64,000 nt of DNA from Austwickia sp. (GTDB lineage: Bacteria > Actinomycetota > Actinomycetes > Actinomycetales > Dermatophilaceae), in the NCBI GenBank assembly GCA_016699675.1, contig CP064985.1, positions 3,410,001 to 3,474,000 of the forward strand, in the 5' to 3' direction. A program made the translations under genes and the position numbers. This document shows, in pieces, positions 20,383-28,943 of the stretch (positions within the stretch are counted from its first letter, which is position 1; the number at the start of each line of letters is the position of its first letter). The notes beneath the pieces are model-generated. The model saw only the letters and a program-made list of their open reading frames with translations, did no database searches and had not been told where the DNA came from.

Positions 20383-20970
20383 TTAGCCGCGGTGGTCTCG
20401 GCCGTCCCCAGCCGACGCCTCGCGGCGCCGGTACGTGACGAACGCGAACGCGAGCCGGTCGTCCCGCTCGGCCTCCAGCCACTCGCCGGGCGGCAGCCTG
20501 GGGAACCGGGTCTCGCCGGATGCGGGCGCGTCGACCTCGGTCAGTTCGACCCGGGTCGCCGCGGGAAGCATTGCGTCGTACACCTGCCCGCCGCCCAGGA
20601 CCCAGATCAGCTCCCCGCCGGGGAGCGCGGCGGCCAGGTCCAGCGCCCGTTGCGGGTCGGCGGCCGCCCGGGCAGCCTCCGCGGCCCAGTCCGGGTCCCG
20701 CGTGAGGACCACCGCGGGTCGACCGGGCAGCGCCGTCCCGATGGCGTCCCAGGTGCGGCGCCCCATGACGACCGGATGGCCCTTGGTCAGGCGCAGGAAG
20801 CGGCGCAGGTCCTCGCGCAGATGCCACGGCTGGTCCTCGCCGTCCCCGATGACCCCGTTGGCGGCGACCATCGCAATGAGGACGACCTCGCTGCCGGCCG
20901 GGGCGTGCGGGGCCGTGGGCCCGGATGGGGACCCGGCGCGGCCAGCCGGCTCGGGCGTCTCCTGGCTCAT
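20383..20970 (-). CDS. folA: Dihydrofolate reductase
   Basis: A 195-residue DHFR that reduces dihydrofolate with NADPH. Landmarks in order are IAMVAANGVIGDGEDQPWHL (substrate loop with Trp), VVMGRRTWDAIG (NADPH binding), VLTRDPDW, LIWVLGGGQVYDAML and ELTEVDA. The first 25 residues are a Pro/Ala-rich extension. ATG 20970 overlaps the thyA stop (ATGA). Coupling to ThyA makes sense because ThyA turns methylene-tetrahydrofolate into the dihydrofolate that this enzyme recycles. Confidence 0.95.
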   Translation of the reverse strand: MSQETPEPAGRAGSPSGPTAPHAPAGSEVVLIAMVAANGVIGDGEDQPWHLREDLRRFLRLTKGHPVVMGRRTWDAIGTALPGRPAVVLTRDPDWAAEAARAAADPQRALDLAAALPGGELIWVLGGGQVYDAMLPAATRVELTEVDAPASGETRFPRLPPGEWLEAERDDRLAFAFVTYRRREASAGDGRDHRG

Positions 20971-21764
20971 ACCGCGATGGGGGCCTTGATGGGGGGATGC
21001 GGGTCGTATCCGAGCAGCTGGACATCCTCGATCACGTAGTCCTCCAGGCGAGCGCGCGGCGTCAGCTGGAGGGTGGGCAGCGGCCGCGGCTCGCGGGTCA
21101 GCTGCTCGCGGGCCTGGTGGAGATGATTGAGGTAGAGGTGCGCGTCGCCCAGGGTGTGCACGAAGTCGCCGGCGGTGAGCCCGGTGACCTGCGCGACCAT
21201 GTGCGTGAGCAGGGCGTAGGAGGCGATGTTGAAGGGGACCCCGAGGAAGATGTCGGCGCTGCGCTGATAGAGCTGGCACGACAGGCGCCCATCGGCCACG
21301 TAGAACTGGAACAGCGCGTGGCACGGCGGCAGGGCCATCGCATCGACCTCGGCGACGTTCCAGGCGGAGACGATGTGCCGCCGGCTGGCGGGGTTGGTCC
21401 GGATGGACTCGACGACCCGGGAGATCTGGTCGATGGTGCCGCCATCCGGGGTGGGCCACGAGCGCCACTGGTGTCCGTAGACCGGGCCGAGTTCTCCGTC
21501 GGCATCGGCCCACTCGTCCCAGATGGAGATCCCGCGGTCCCGGAGCCAGCGCACGTTGGTGCTGCCGGACAGGAACCAGATGAGCTCCCCGACGATCGAG
21601 CGCAGGTGCAGCTTCTTCGTCGTGAGGACCGGAAAGCCGGCGCCCAGGTCGAAGCGCATCTGATGGCCGAACACCGACAGGGTGCCCGTGCCGGTGCGAT
21701 CGTCGCGGCGGGCGCCGTCGGCGAGGACCCGGCGGAGGAGGTCGTGGTAAGGCTGCACGAGCAC
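20967..21764 (-). CDS. thyA: Thymidylate synthase (ThyA type)
   Basis: A 265-residue ThyA, the usual length, making dTMP from dUMP with methylene-tetrahydrofolate. Conserved blocks are DDRTGTGTLSVFGHQMRFDL, ELIWFLSGSTNVRWL, the catalytic Cys near 147 in ALPPCHALFQFYV, and QLYQRSADIFLGVPFNIASY. The start MLVQPYHDLL is standard. It is first in a thyA-folA operon with a 4-base overlap. A perfect Crp/GlxR-like palindrome lies 100 bases upstream. Confidence 0.97.
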   Translation of the reverse strand: MLVQPYHDLLRRVLADGARRDDRTGTGTLSVFGHQMRFDLGAGFPVLTTKKLHLRSIVGELIWFLSGSTNVRWLRDRGISIWDEWADADGELGPVYGHQWRSWPTPDGGTIDQISRVVESIRTNPASRRHIVSAWNVAEVDAMALPPCHALFQFYVADGRLSCQLYQRSADIFLGVPFNIASYALLTHMVAQVTGLTAGDFVHTLGDAHLYLNHLHQAREQLTREPRPLPTLQLTPRARLEDYVIEDVQLLGYDPHPPIKAPIAV

Positions 21765-21863
21765 ACCCTAGGACGGCCCTCCGACAACCGTCGGCACCGT
21801 CGTGGTGGGGGAGACCTCGGCTTCGGGACGTGCCGAGCCATGCGGGACACCGCCGTTCCTGGA

Positions 21864-21879
21864 TGTGACCAGGGTCACA
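21864..21879. promoter_or_regulatory. Perfect Crp/GlxR-type operator
   Basis: TGTGACCAGGGTCACA is an exact match to TGTGA-N6-TCACA, the site bound by Crp-family regulators such as GlxR and mycobacterial Crp. It lies in the divergent region between thyA (start 21764) and RNase J (start 22097), nearer to thyA. Which gene it controls cannot be decided from sequence. Confidence 0.7.
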
Positions 21880-22096
21880 TTCAGGTCTGGTCTTTCCCCG
21901 TAACGCCGATGTCGCGGTCCGCGATGTCTCGTGCGGTCGCGGCGCCCCCGGAACCCCCGAGCTGGTGGCGTCGCGGCTTTTCCCTTGTGCGGGATGGCGT
22001 GGCCGTGGTCGGGGGCTGTCGGAGCAGAGCGCTACCGTGAGGACACGGCGCAGGAACGCGCCGTGCTTCGACGTACCGTTGCCGCCCAGGAGACCC

Positions 22097-23782
22097 GTGA
22101 GCCACCCGCATCCCGAGCTGACCACCCCCCCGCCCCTGCCCCCCGGCGGGGTGCGCATCGTCGCCCTCGGCGGCCTCGGCGAGGTCGGCCGCAACATGAC
22201 GGTGATCGAGCACGAGGGTCGACTCCTGATCGTCGACTGCGGAGTGCTCTTCCCCGACGACCATCAGCCCGGAGTCGACCTGATCCTGCCGGACTTCGAA
22301 TACATCGCCGACCGGCTCGACGACGTCGAGGCCGTCGTGTTGACGCACGGGCACGAGGACCACATTGGCGCGCTGCCCTACCTGCTCCGGCTGCGGCAGG
22401 ATCTTCCGCTGCTGGGCTCGCGCCTGACGCTCGCGCTCGTCGAGGCTAAGCTCAAGGAGCACCGCCTGACCCCGGTCACCCTCGAGGTCAAGGAGGGGCA
22501 GCGGCACCAGCTTGCGCACTTCGACCTGGAGTTCCTCGCGGTCAACCACTCGATCCCGGACGCGCTGGCCGTGGCCATCCGCACGTCGGGGGGTCTGCTC
22601 CTGCACACCGGCGACTTCAAGATGGACCAGCTTCCGCTCGACGGCCGCATCACCGACCTGCGCGGGTTCGCCCGGCTCGGCGAGGAGGGGGTCGACCTCT
22701 TCCTCACGGACTCGACCAACGCCGAGGTGCCCGGCTTCACGATGCACGAGCTGGACATCTATCCGGCGATCGAGCGGGTCTTCGAGAGGGCCGACCGGCG
22801 GATCGTCGTGGCCTGCTTCGCCTCGCACGTGCACCGCGTCCAGCAGGTGTTCGACGCGGCCGAGGAGTTCGACCGCAAGGTGGCCCTGGTGGGGCGCTCC
22901 ATGGTCCGCAACATGACGATCGCTGAGGAGCTCGGCTACCTGCGCGTCCCGCAGGGCACCCTCGTCGACTTCCGCAAGCTGGGCGACTACCCCGAGGACC
23001 AGCAGGTGCTCGTCTGCACCGGGTCCCAGGGCGAACCGATGGCGGCGCTGTCCCGAATGGCCAACCGGGATCACCAGATCGAGGTCGGTCCGGGCGACAC
23101 GGTGCTGCTCGCCTCCTCGCTCATCCCCGGCAACGAGAACGCGGTCTACCGCGTCATCAACGGGTTGATGCGCCTCGGCGCGCACGTGGTGCACCGCGGC
23201 AACGCCAGCGTGCACGTCTCCGGGCACGCCAGCGCGGGCGAACTGCTCTACTGCTACAACGTCGTTCGCCCCACCAACGTCATGCCCGTGCACGGCGAGT
23301 GGCGCCACCTGGTCGCCAACGGTGCGCTGGCCCAGGCCACCGGGGTGCCGAAGCGCCGGGTGATCCTCGCCGAGAACGGGGTGGTCGTCGACCTCCTCGA
23401 CGGGATCGCGCGGATCTCGGGGGCGGTGGGCTGCGGCTACGTGTACGTCGACGGATCCTCGGTCGGCGGCACCGACGAGGCCCTGCTGAAGGACCGCAGA
23501 ATCCTGCGCGACGAGGGCTTCGTCACGGTCATCGTCGCCGTGGACGCGAGCCGCGGGAAGGTGGCGCAGGACCCGGAGATCCTGTCCCGGGGGGTCCCCG
23601 AGGGGGAGGAGAACTTCCGGCGCGTCGTTCCCGTGCTGGTCCAGGCGGTGGAGGAGGCGATCGCCAAGGGCGTCGTCGACCCCTACCAGCTCCAGCAGGT
23701 GGTGCGTCGCACGGTCGGCTCCTTCGTGGGCGGCAAGTTGCGCCGCCGCCCGATGATCATCCCGGTGGTCATCGAGGTCTGA
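22097..23782 (+). CDS. rnj: Ribonuclease J
   Basis: A 561-residue metallo-beta-lactamase/beta-CASP ribonuclease, the usual RNase J length, for mRNA decay and rRNA maturation. The start is VRIVALGGLGEVGRNMTVIE; the zinc motif LTHGHEDHIGALPYLL lies near residue 84; HTGDFKMDQ and DSTNAE follow. The beta-CASP part has CTGSQGEPMAALSRMA and VHVSGHASAGEL, and the C-terminal domain ends RRRPMIIPVVIEV. GTG 22097 is chosen because AGGAG sits in front and the core begins 20 residues later. Confidence 0.96.
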   Translation: MSHPHPELTTPPPLPPGGVRIVALGGLGEVGRNMTVIEHEGRLLIVDCGVLFPDDHQPGVDLILPDFEYIADRLDDVEAVVLTHGHEDHIGALPYLLRLRQDLPLLGSRLTLALVEAKLKEHRLTPVTLEVKEGQRHQLAHFDLEFLAVNHSIPDALAVAIRTSGGLLLHTGDFKMDQLPLDGRITDLRGFARLGEEGVDLFLTDSTNAEVPGFTMHELDIYPAIERVFERADRRIVVACFASHVHRVQQVFDAAEEFDRKVALVGRSMVRNMTIAEELGYLRVPQGTLVDFRKLGDYPEDQQVLVCTGSQGEPMAALSRMANRDHQIEVGPGDTVLLASSLIPGNENAVYRVINGLMRLGAHVVHRGNASVHVSGHASAGELLYCYNVVRPTNVMPVHGEWRHLVANGALAQATGVPKRRVILAENGVVVDLLDGIARISGAVGCGYVYVDGSSVGGTDEALLKDRRILRDEGFVTVIVAVDASRGKVAQDPEILSRGVPEGEENFRRVVPVLVQAVEEAIAKGVVDPYQLQQVVRRTVGSFVGGKLRRRPMIIPVVIEV

Positions 23783-23833
23783 TCGATCCGCCTTCGTGGT
23801 CTCGACGGGCCAGGTCGGGTGGGGCCTGCCTGG

Positions 23834-24571
23834 TCAGGTGTGCTGGTCGTGGCGTACCAGCCGGTCGAGGAGTCGTCCGGCGAGGTCGGCGGCCCGGCGG
23901 CCCTCGACGTACCGCGCCGCGCTCGCCCGCTGACTCACCGCCGAGGGGCTGATGTCGAGCCGCAGGGCGCACTCGCGTCCGGTCAGCCCCGCGTCCATGT
24001 GGTCGGCCACCGCCCACCCCTCGACGCTGCGCCCGTGCCAGAGGTCGGCCAGGAGCCACAGGCACGTCTCCGCGTCCTCGACGGCCTTCGGCGGCGGTCC
24101 GGTGCGGCCCCGTCCCCAACTGGCGCGCAAGGCCACGCCCTGGTGCGTCCGATGGGCGGCAGCGAGGGCGACCCGGGCGGCGGCGTACGCCGGGGCTCGA
24201 ACGGTTCGGTTCCCGGGGGCTGACCGAACGCCCGCCTCGCCCGGAACGCCCCGACCCCGGCCGGCCGGTTCCGCTCCGCCGCACCCGATCCCGACCTGCC
24301 CGGCACCGGCCCGCAGCAGGGTGCGCAGGGCGGCGACCACGCCCGCACCGTCGACCGGGACTCCCTCCCACGGCGATCCCTCGCCGGCCTGGAACGGGCG
24401 GGCCATCGGGACCGAGGCCAACTCGGCGACCGGCCATCCCTCGCGGGGAGCCGAGGCGGTGACAACCAGCAGGGCACGCATGCCCGCGGAGGCGCGGGAC
24501 GGTGTGGAGTCCTCGCAAGTGGGGGAGTCGGGGGAGTCTGGGGAGTCGGCAAGCGGTGGCGACGCCGTCAT
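23834..24571 (-). CDS. Putative helix-turn-helix regulatory protein
   Basis: A 245-residue protein with a C-terminal helix-turn-helix-like segment (LTGRECALRLDISPSAVSQRA, about residues 199-219) after WLLADLWHGRSVEGWAVADHM. The first 25 residues are Asp/Ser/Pro-rich, and the middle carries a long Gly/Ala/Arg linker. The overall design recalls SatD-like proteins, in which a similar helix pair recognises DNA. The start is uncertain: ATG 24571 and GTG 24601 both lack a clear ribosome-binding site. It is convergent with RNase J and divergent from ftsK. No ligand or target can be named. Confidence 0.6.
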   Translation of the reverse strand: MTASPPLADSPDSPDSPTCEDSTPSRASAGMRALLVVTASAPREGWPVAELASVPMARPFQAGEGSPWEGVPVDGAGVVAALRTLLRAGAGQVGIGCGGAEPAGRGRGVPGEAGVRSAPGNRTVRAPAYAAARVALAAAHRTHQGVALRASWGRGRTGPPPKAVEDAETCLWLLADLWHGRSVEGWAVADHMDAGLTGRECALRLDISPSAVSQRASAARYVEGRRAADLAGRLLDRLVRHDQHT

Positions 24572-24662
24572 GAGAGGCGAGTTTAAGTGAGGTTCCTTCA
24601 CCTGGACAGGCGCTCCGGCGCGCCTCCGGGGCGTTGTCGGTGTGGTCCCCTAACCTGCCAGC

Positions 24663-27600
24663 GTGGTGAATCGTGCCCCCTCAAGTGCCCGGTCCGGACC
24701 CCAGGGTGCGACCGCCCGCCCCGGCAGGGGGCGTGGCGCCGGGGCGAGCAGCCGCTCGCCCGGCCGTGGTGGTCCCAAGGGCGGCGGGCTACCGCTGCCC
24801 CTGCGCGCGTTGCGGGGCACCTGGACGGGAGTGGCGCACGTGACGGGAAACGCCTTACGGCGGGTGGGGTCCACGGCCGGTGACCTCGAGCCCGAGCACC
24901 GCCGCGACGGGGCCGGTCTCCTGCTCATCGCGCTGGCCATCGTGGTGGCCGCGCGCGAGTGGTGGGGGCTGCCCGGCACCGCCGGCGGTGTGATTCACGC
25001 GGTGGCGGCCGGCACGTTCGGCCGGGTGGCGCTCGTGCTGCCCGTGGCCCTGGCGGCGCTGGGCGCTCGGGTGCTGCGCGCGCCCGACGACGTGCAGGGC
25101 ACCCATCGCGTCATGATCGGCGGCGCCGCCCTCGGGCTCGCGGCCTGCGGGCTGGTGCATGTGGCCTACGGCGTGCCCGCCCCAGGCGACGGGTTCGATG
25201 CCGTCCGCGACGCGGGCGGCATCCTCGGCTACCTCATGGCCGCGCCCCTGGTCGCCGGGCTGCGCGCCTGGGGCACGGTCCCGCTGCTGATCCTGCTCGG
25301 CGTCTTCGGGATCCTGGTCGTGACCGCCACCCCGGTGCACCGCATCCCCGACCGGCTGAGAGACGCCTACCGCCGGCTGTTCGGCGTCGATTCTGCGGCG
25401 ACTCGCGGGGCCGGCGGCGGAGCCACCGCGCTCGACGAGGGTGCGGCCACCGACTCCGGTCGACCGGGCGGGCGCAAACGTCGCCGCGGGGTGGGGGACG
25501 ACGGCCCGCGCGACGGAGACGAGGCTTTCGAGCAGGCTGCCCAGGTACACCGGGAACGCGGCGGCCGGCTGCTCCGCCGCCGCGCGTCGTCCGATGGCGG
25601 CGACGGGACCGATCGCCGCGGCCAGTCGGCTCGCGCGGACGCAGCGGGGGACCAGCCGGGCACCGGAGCGGCAGAGGCCGCGGGGGCAGCCGGGGAAACT
25701 GGACCAACCGGGGCCACGGCGGCGCGGCGCCCCTCGCCGAACGATTCCGGGGCCGAAGGCCGGACCGCCCATGGCGGGACAGGGGCGCCCGGAGCGGTAG
25801 GTGCGCGCAGCGCTGACGTCGCCGGGGTCGGTGGTGCGGCCGGCCCGGCGGCCAGCGCCGGCGCGTCGGGTGGCGCGGGGTTCGGCGCTCGCGGGGCTCG
25901 ACCTGGGGAGCCCGGCGCCGTCGAGGCTGCTGGCGAGGCCGGAAAGCCGGCACTCACCGCCCCCCCGACGGACCCGCTGCCCCAGCGCGTCGAGCAGTTG
26001 GCGCTGGCCGGGGACATCGCCTACACGCTGCCGGATCCTGCGGTGTTGGCTCCCGGCACCCCGCCCAAGTCGCGCAGCGCGGCGAACGACCGCGTCGTGG
26101 AGTCGCTCACCGAGGTCCTCGACCAGTTCGCGATCGACGCCCAGGTCACGGGCTTCATGCGCGGCCCGACGGTCACGCGCTACGAGGTCGAACTCGGCCC
26201 GGGCGTCAAGGTCGAGCGGGTCACCGCGCTCTCCAAGAACATTGCGTACGCCGTCGCCAGCGCCGACGTGCGGATCCTCTCGCCGATCCCCGGCAAGTCC
26301 GCCATCGGCATCGAGATTCCTAACGCCGACCGCGAGAAGGTCAGCCTGGGCGACGTCCTGCGCAGCCAGGTGGCGCACAACAACACCCACCCGATGGTGA
26401 TGGGCGTCGGCAAGGACGTCGAGGGCGGCTACGTCATCGCCAACCTCGCGAAGATGCCGCACCTGCTCGTCGCGGGCGCCACCGGGTCGGGCAAGTCGAG
26501 CTTCGTCAACTCGATGATCACCTCGATCCTCATGCGGTCCACCCCCGACGAGGTGCGACTGATCCTCGTCGACCCCAAGCGGGTGGAGCTCACGGCGTAC
26601 GACGGCATTCCGCACCTCATCACCCCCATCATCACCAGCCCCAAGAAGGCCGCCGAGGCCCTGCAGTGGGTGGTGCGGGAGATGGACGCGCGCTACGACG
26701 ACCTGGCGGCGTTCGGCTACAAGCACATCGACGACTTCAACAAGGCCGTGCGGTCCGGGGCGGTCAAGCCCCTGCCGGGCTCGGAGCGGGTGCTCCAGCC
26801 GTACCCCTATCTGCTCGTCGTCGTCGACGAGTTGGCCGACCTGATGATGGTGGCTCCTCGCGACGTCGAGGAGTCCATCGTGCGCATCACCCAGCTCGCG
26901 CGCGCCGCGGGCATCCACCTCGTGCTCGCGACGCAGCGTCCCTCGGTCGACGTCGTCACCGGCCTCATCAAGGCCAACGTGCCGAGCCGGATGGCGTTCG
27001 CGACGAGTTCGCTCGCCGACAGCCGGGTCGTCCTCGACATGCCCGGCGCCGAGAAGCTCATCGGGCAGGGCGACGCGCTCTTCCTGCCCATGGGGGCCAG
27101 CAAGCCCATGCGCGTACAGGGCGCGTGGGTCACCGAGAGCGAGATCCACCAGGTCGTCAAGCACGTCACCGAGCAGCTCAAGCCCAGCTACCGCGACGAT
27201 GTCACCGTCAAGGCGGCCAGCAAGGTCATCGACGAGGAGATCGGCGATGACTTGGAGCTGCTCGTCCAGGCCACCGAGCTCATCGTCAACAGCCAGTTCG
27301 GGTCCACCTCGATGTTGCAGCGCAAGCTGCGGGTCGGCTTCGCCAAGGCCGGCCGGCTGATGGACCTGCTGGAGACGCGTGGGGTGGTCGGCCCCTCCGA
27401 GGGCAGCAAGGCCCGTGACGTGCTGGTCAAGCCCGACGACCTGGCCGCGACGCTCGCCGTGATCCGCGGCGAGGACCCGCCCCCGGCGTACGACGATGAC
27501 GACGACCCGGGCACCCGCGGACCGGGCGAACACGACGGCGGCGGCGACCTGGGCGGCGGCGCGGCCGGGTACGGCGCCCGGCCGGGCGGCGGCGGCCCGG

Positions 27601-27728
27601 GCGGACGCGACCCGTACGGCGGCCCGACGCGCGACTCCCTGGCGCCGGAGGGCTACGACGAGATCGACGGCGACGAGGGCTCGACGGACGCCTGGGAGCT
27701 GACCGGGCGGGGACCCGACCGCTACTGA
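24663..27728 (+). CDS. ftsK: DNA translocase FtsK
   Basis: A 1,021-residue FtsK/SpoIIIE that pumps chromosomal DNA during division. A basic N-terminus is followed by four or so membrane helices (about residues 80-220), a long low-complexity Gly/Ala/Thr/Asp linker (about 240-440), then the motor domain. Walker A is GATGSGKSSFVNSM near 605, LILVDPKRVELTAYDGIPHL follows, and Walker B is YLLVVVDELADLM. The C-terminal winged-helix gamma domain (SMLQRKLRVGFAKAGRLMDLLE) recognises polar DNA motifs. A Gly/Asp/Pro-rich tail of about 80 residues follows it. Start at GTG 24663. Confidence 0.96.
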   Translation: MVNRAPSSARSGPQGATARPGRGRGAGASSRSPGRGGPKGGGLPLPLRALRGTWTGVAHVTGNALRRVGSTAGDLEPEHRRDGAGLLLIALAIVVAAREWWGLPGTAGGVIHAVAAGTFGRVALVLPVALAALGARVLRAPDDVQGTHRVMIGGAALGLAACGLVHVAYGVPAPGDGFDAVRDAGGILGYLMAAPLVAGLRAWGTVPLLILLGVFGILVVTATPVHRIPDRLRDAYRRLFGVDSAATRGAGGGATALDEGAATDSGRPGGRKRRRGVGDDGPRDGDEAFEQAAQVHRERGGRLLRRRASSDGGDGTDRRGQSARADAAGDQPGTGAAEAAGAAGETGPTGATAARRPSPNDSGAEGRTAHGGTGAPGAVGARSADVAGVGGAAGPAASAGASGGAGFGARGARPGEPGAVEAAGEAGKPALTAPPTDPLPQRVEQLALAGDIAYTLPDPAVLAPGTPPKSRSAANDRVVESLTEVLDQFAIDAQVTGFMRGPTVTRYEVELGPGVKVERVTALSKNIAYAVASADVRILSPIPGKSAIGIEIPNADREKVSLGDVLRSQVAHNNTHPMVMGVGKDVEGGYVIANLAKMPHLLVAGATGSGKSSFVNSMITSILMRSTPDEVRLILVDPKRVELTAYDGIPHLITPIITSPKKAAEALQWVVREMDARYDDLAAFGYKHIDDFNKAVRSGAVKPLPGSERVLQPYPYLLVVVDELADLMMVAPRDVEESIVRITQLARAAGIHLVLATQRPSVDVVTGLIKANVPSRMAFATSSLADSRVVLDMPGAEKLIGQGDALFLPMGASKPMRVQGAWVTESEIHQVVKHVTEQLKPSYRDDVTVKAASKVIDEEIGDDLELLVQATELIVNSQFGSTSMLQRKLRVGFAKAGRLMDLLETRGVVGPSEGSKARDVLVKPDDLAATLAVIRGEDPPPAYDDDDDPGTRGPGEHDGGGDLGGGAAGYGARPGGGGPGGRDPYGGPTRDSLAPEGYDEIDGDEGSTDAWELTGRGPDRY

Positions 27729-27750
27729 GCGCGCGCCTTAGGGTGCGGCG

Positions 27751-28887
27751 TCACGAGGCGACGTCCTCGACGTCCCGCAGCACCCGCAGGGCGTTCTGAC
27801 CTGCAAGCTTGCCCAGGTCCGCAAGCGACCACCCGCGGTCCGCGAGGGCGCCGAACAGGTTCGGGTAGCAGGACACGTCTTCCAGGCCGACCGGGACCGC
27901 GTCGATCCCGTCGTAGTCGCCCCCGAGCCCGACGTGGTCGATGCCGGCGACCTCGCGAACGTGCTCCACGTGGCGCACGACGTCGTCGAGGGTGGCCACC
28001 GGGCGACCCTCGACCCGGGGGGCGAGAAAGGCCTTGAAGCCCATGTAGTCCCGCGCGTCCACGCCGGCGGCGGAGGCGGCTTCGAGCTGCACGGCGATCC
28101 AGTCCGCGCAGGTTTGGGAGACGAACTGCGGCACGAAGGTCACCATGCACACCCCGCCCCGGGCCGCCATGGTCGCGAGGACGTCGTCGGGCACATTGCG
28201 CGGGCTGTCGCAGACGGTGCGCGCGCTGGAGTGGCTGAACAGCACGGGTGCGGTGCTCGCGTCCAGGGCCGCCCGCATGGTGTCGGTCGAGACGTGGGAG
28301 AGGTCGACGATCATGCCGAACCGGTTCATTTCGGCGACGACCTGGCGGCCGAAGTCGGTCAGGCCCGCGCAGTCGGGCTCGTCGGTGGCCGAGTCGGCCC
28401 ACCCCACGTTGTGGTTGTGGGTGAGGGTGAGATAGCGAACGCCCAGGCGGTACAGGCTCCGCAGGACGCCGAGCGAGCCCGCGATGCAGTGCCCTCCCTC
28501 GGCGCCCAGCAACGAGGCGATGCGCCCGTCCTCCCGAGCGGCGGCCACGTCGTCGGCCGTCGTGGCGAGCACGAGATCCGCGGCGTAGCGCGTCGTCATG
28601 GCGCGGACGGCGTCGACCTGCTCGAGCGTGGCCGGCAGGATCTGCGCGTCGGGGAGGGTGGCCGGGACGTACACCGACCAGAACTGGGCTCCCACGCCAC
28701 CGGCCCGCAGCCGGGGGATGTCGGTGTGGACGCGCGGCTGCGGGACGCCGATGTCGAGGTCGTCCCAGTCGTAAGAGGCGAGGTTGCGGGCGGCCCACGG
28801 CAGGTCGTTGTGGCCGTCCACGAGCACGGCCTCCGCAGGCAGCTGGCGCAGGGCGTTGACGTCGCGCATTCCCCCATGCTGCCGCAT
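27751..28887 (-). CDS. Membrane dipeptidase (M19, renal dipeptidase family)
   Basis: A 378-residue zinc dipeptidase of family M19, which cleaves dipeptides, often with D-amino acids. Metal ligands are VDGHNDLPWA near residue 25, the bridging Glu in LLGAEGGHCIA near 130, and the His motifs LSHVS and FSHSSAR. The end HVGLGGDYDGIDAVP is also diagnostic. No signal peptide is seen, so it is probably cytoplasmic. Start 28887 or 28869; neither has a clear ribosome-binding site. It is convergent with ftsK and divergent from rimO. Confidence 0.93.
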   Translation of the reverse strand: MRQHGGMRDVNALRQLPAEAVLVDGHNDLPWAARNLASYDWDDLDIGVPQPRVHTDIPRLRAGGVGAQFWSVYVPATLPDAQILPATLEQVDAVRAMTTRYAADLVLATTADDVAAAREDGRIASLLGAEGGHCIAGSLGVLRSLYRLGVRYLTLTHNHNVGWADSATDEPDCAGLTDFGRQVVAEMNRFGMIVDLSHVSTDTMRAALDASTAPVLFSHSSARTVCDSPRNVPDDVLATMAARGGVCMVTFVPQFVSQTCADWIAVQLEAASAAGVDARDYMGFKAFLAPRVEGRPVATLDDVVRHVEHVREVAGIDHVGLGGDYDGIDAVPVGLEDVSCYPNLFGALADRGWSLADLGKLAGQNALRVLRDVEDVAS

Positions 28888-28943
28888 GGCGCCGACAAGG
28901 CACGGCTGCCGGTCGGCGGGCCGCCGCCCCGTACAGTGGGCCT

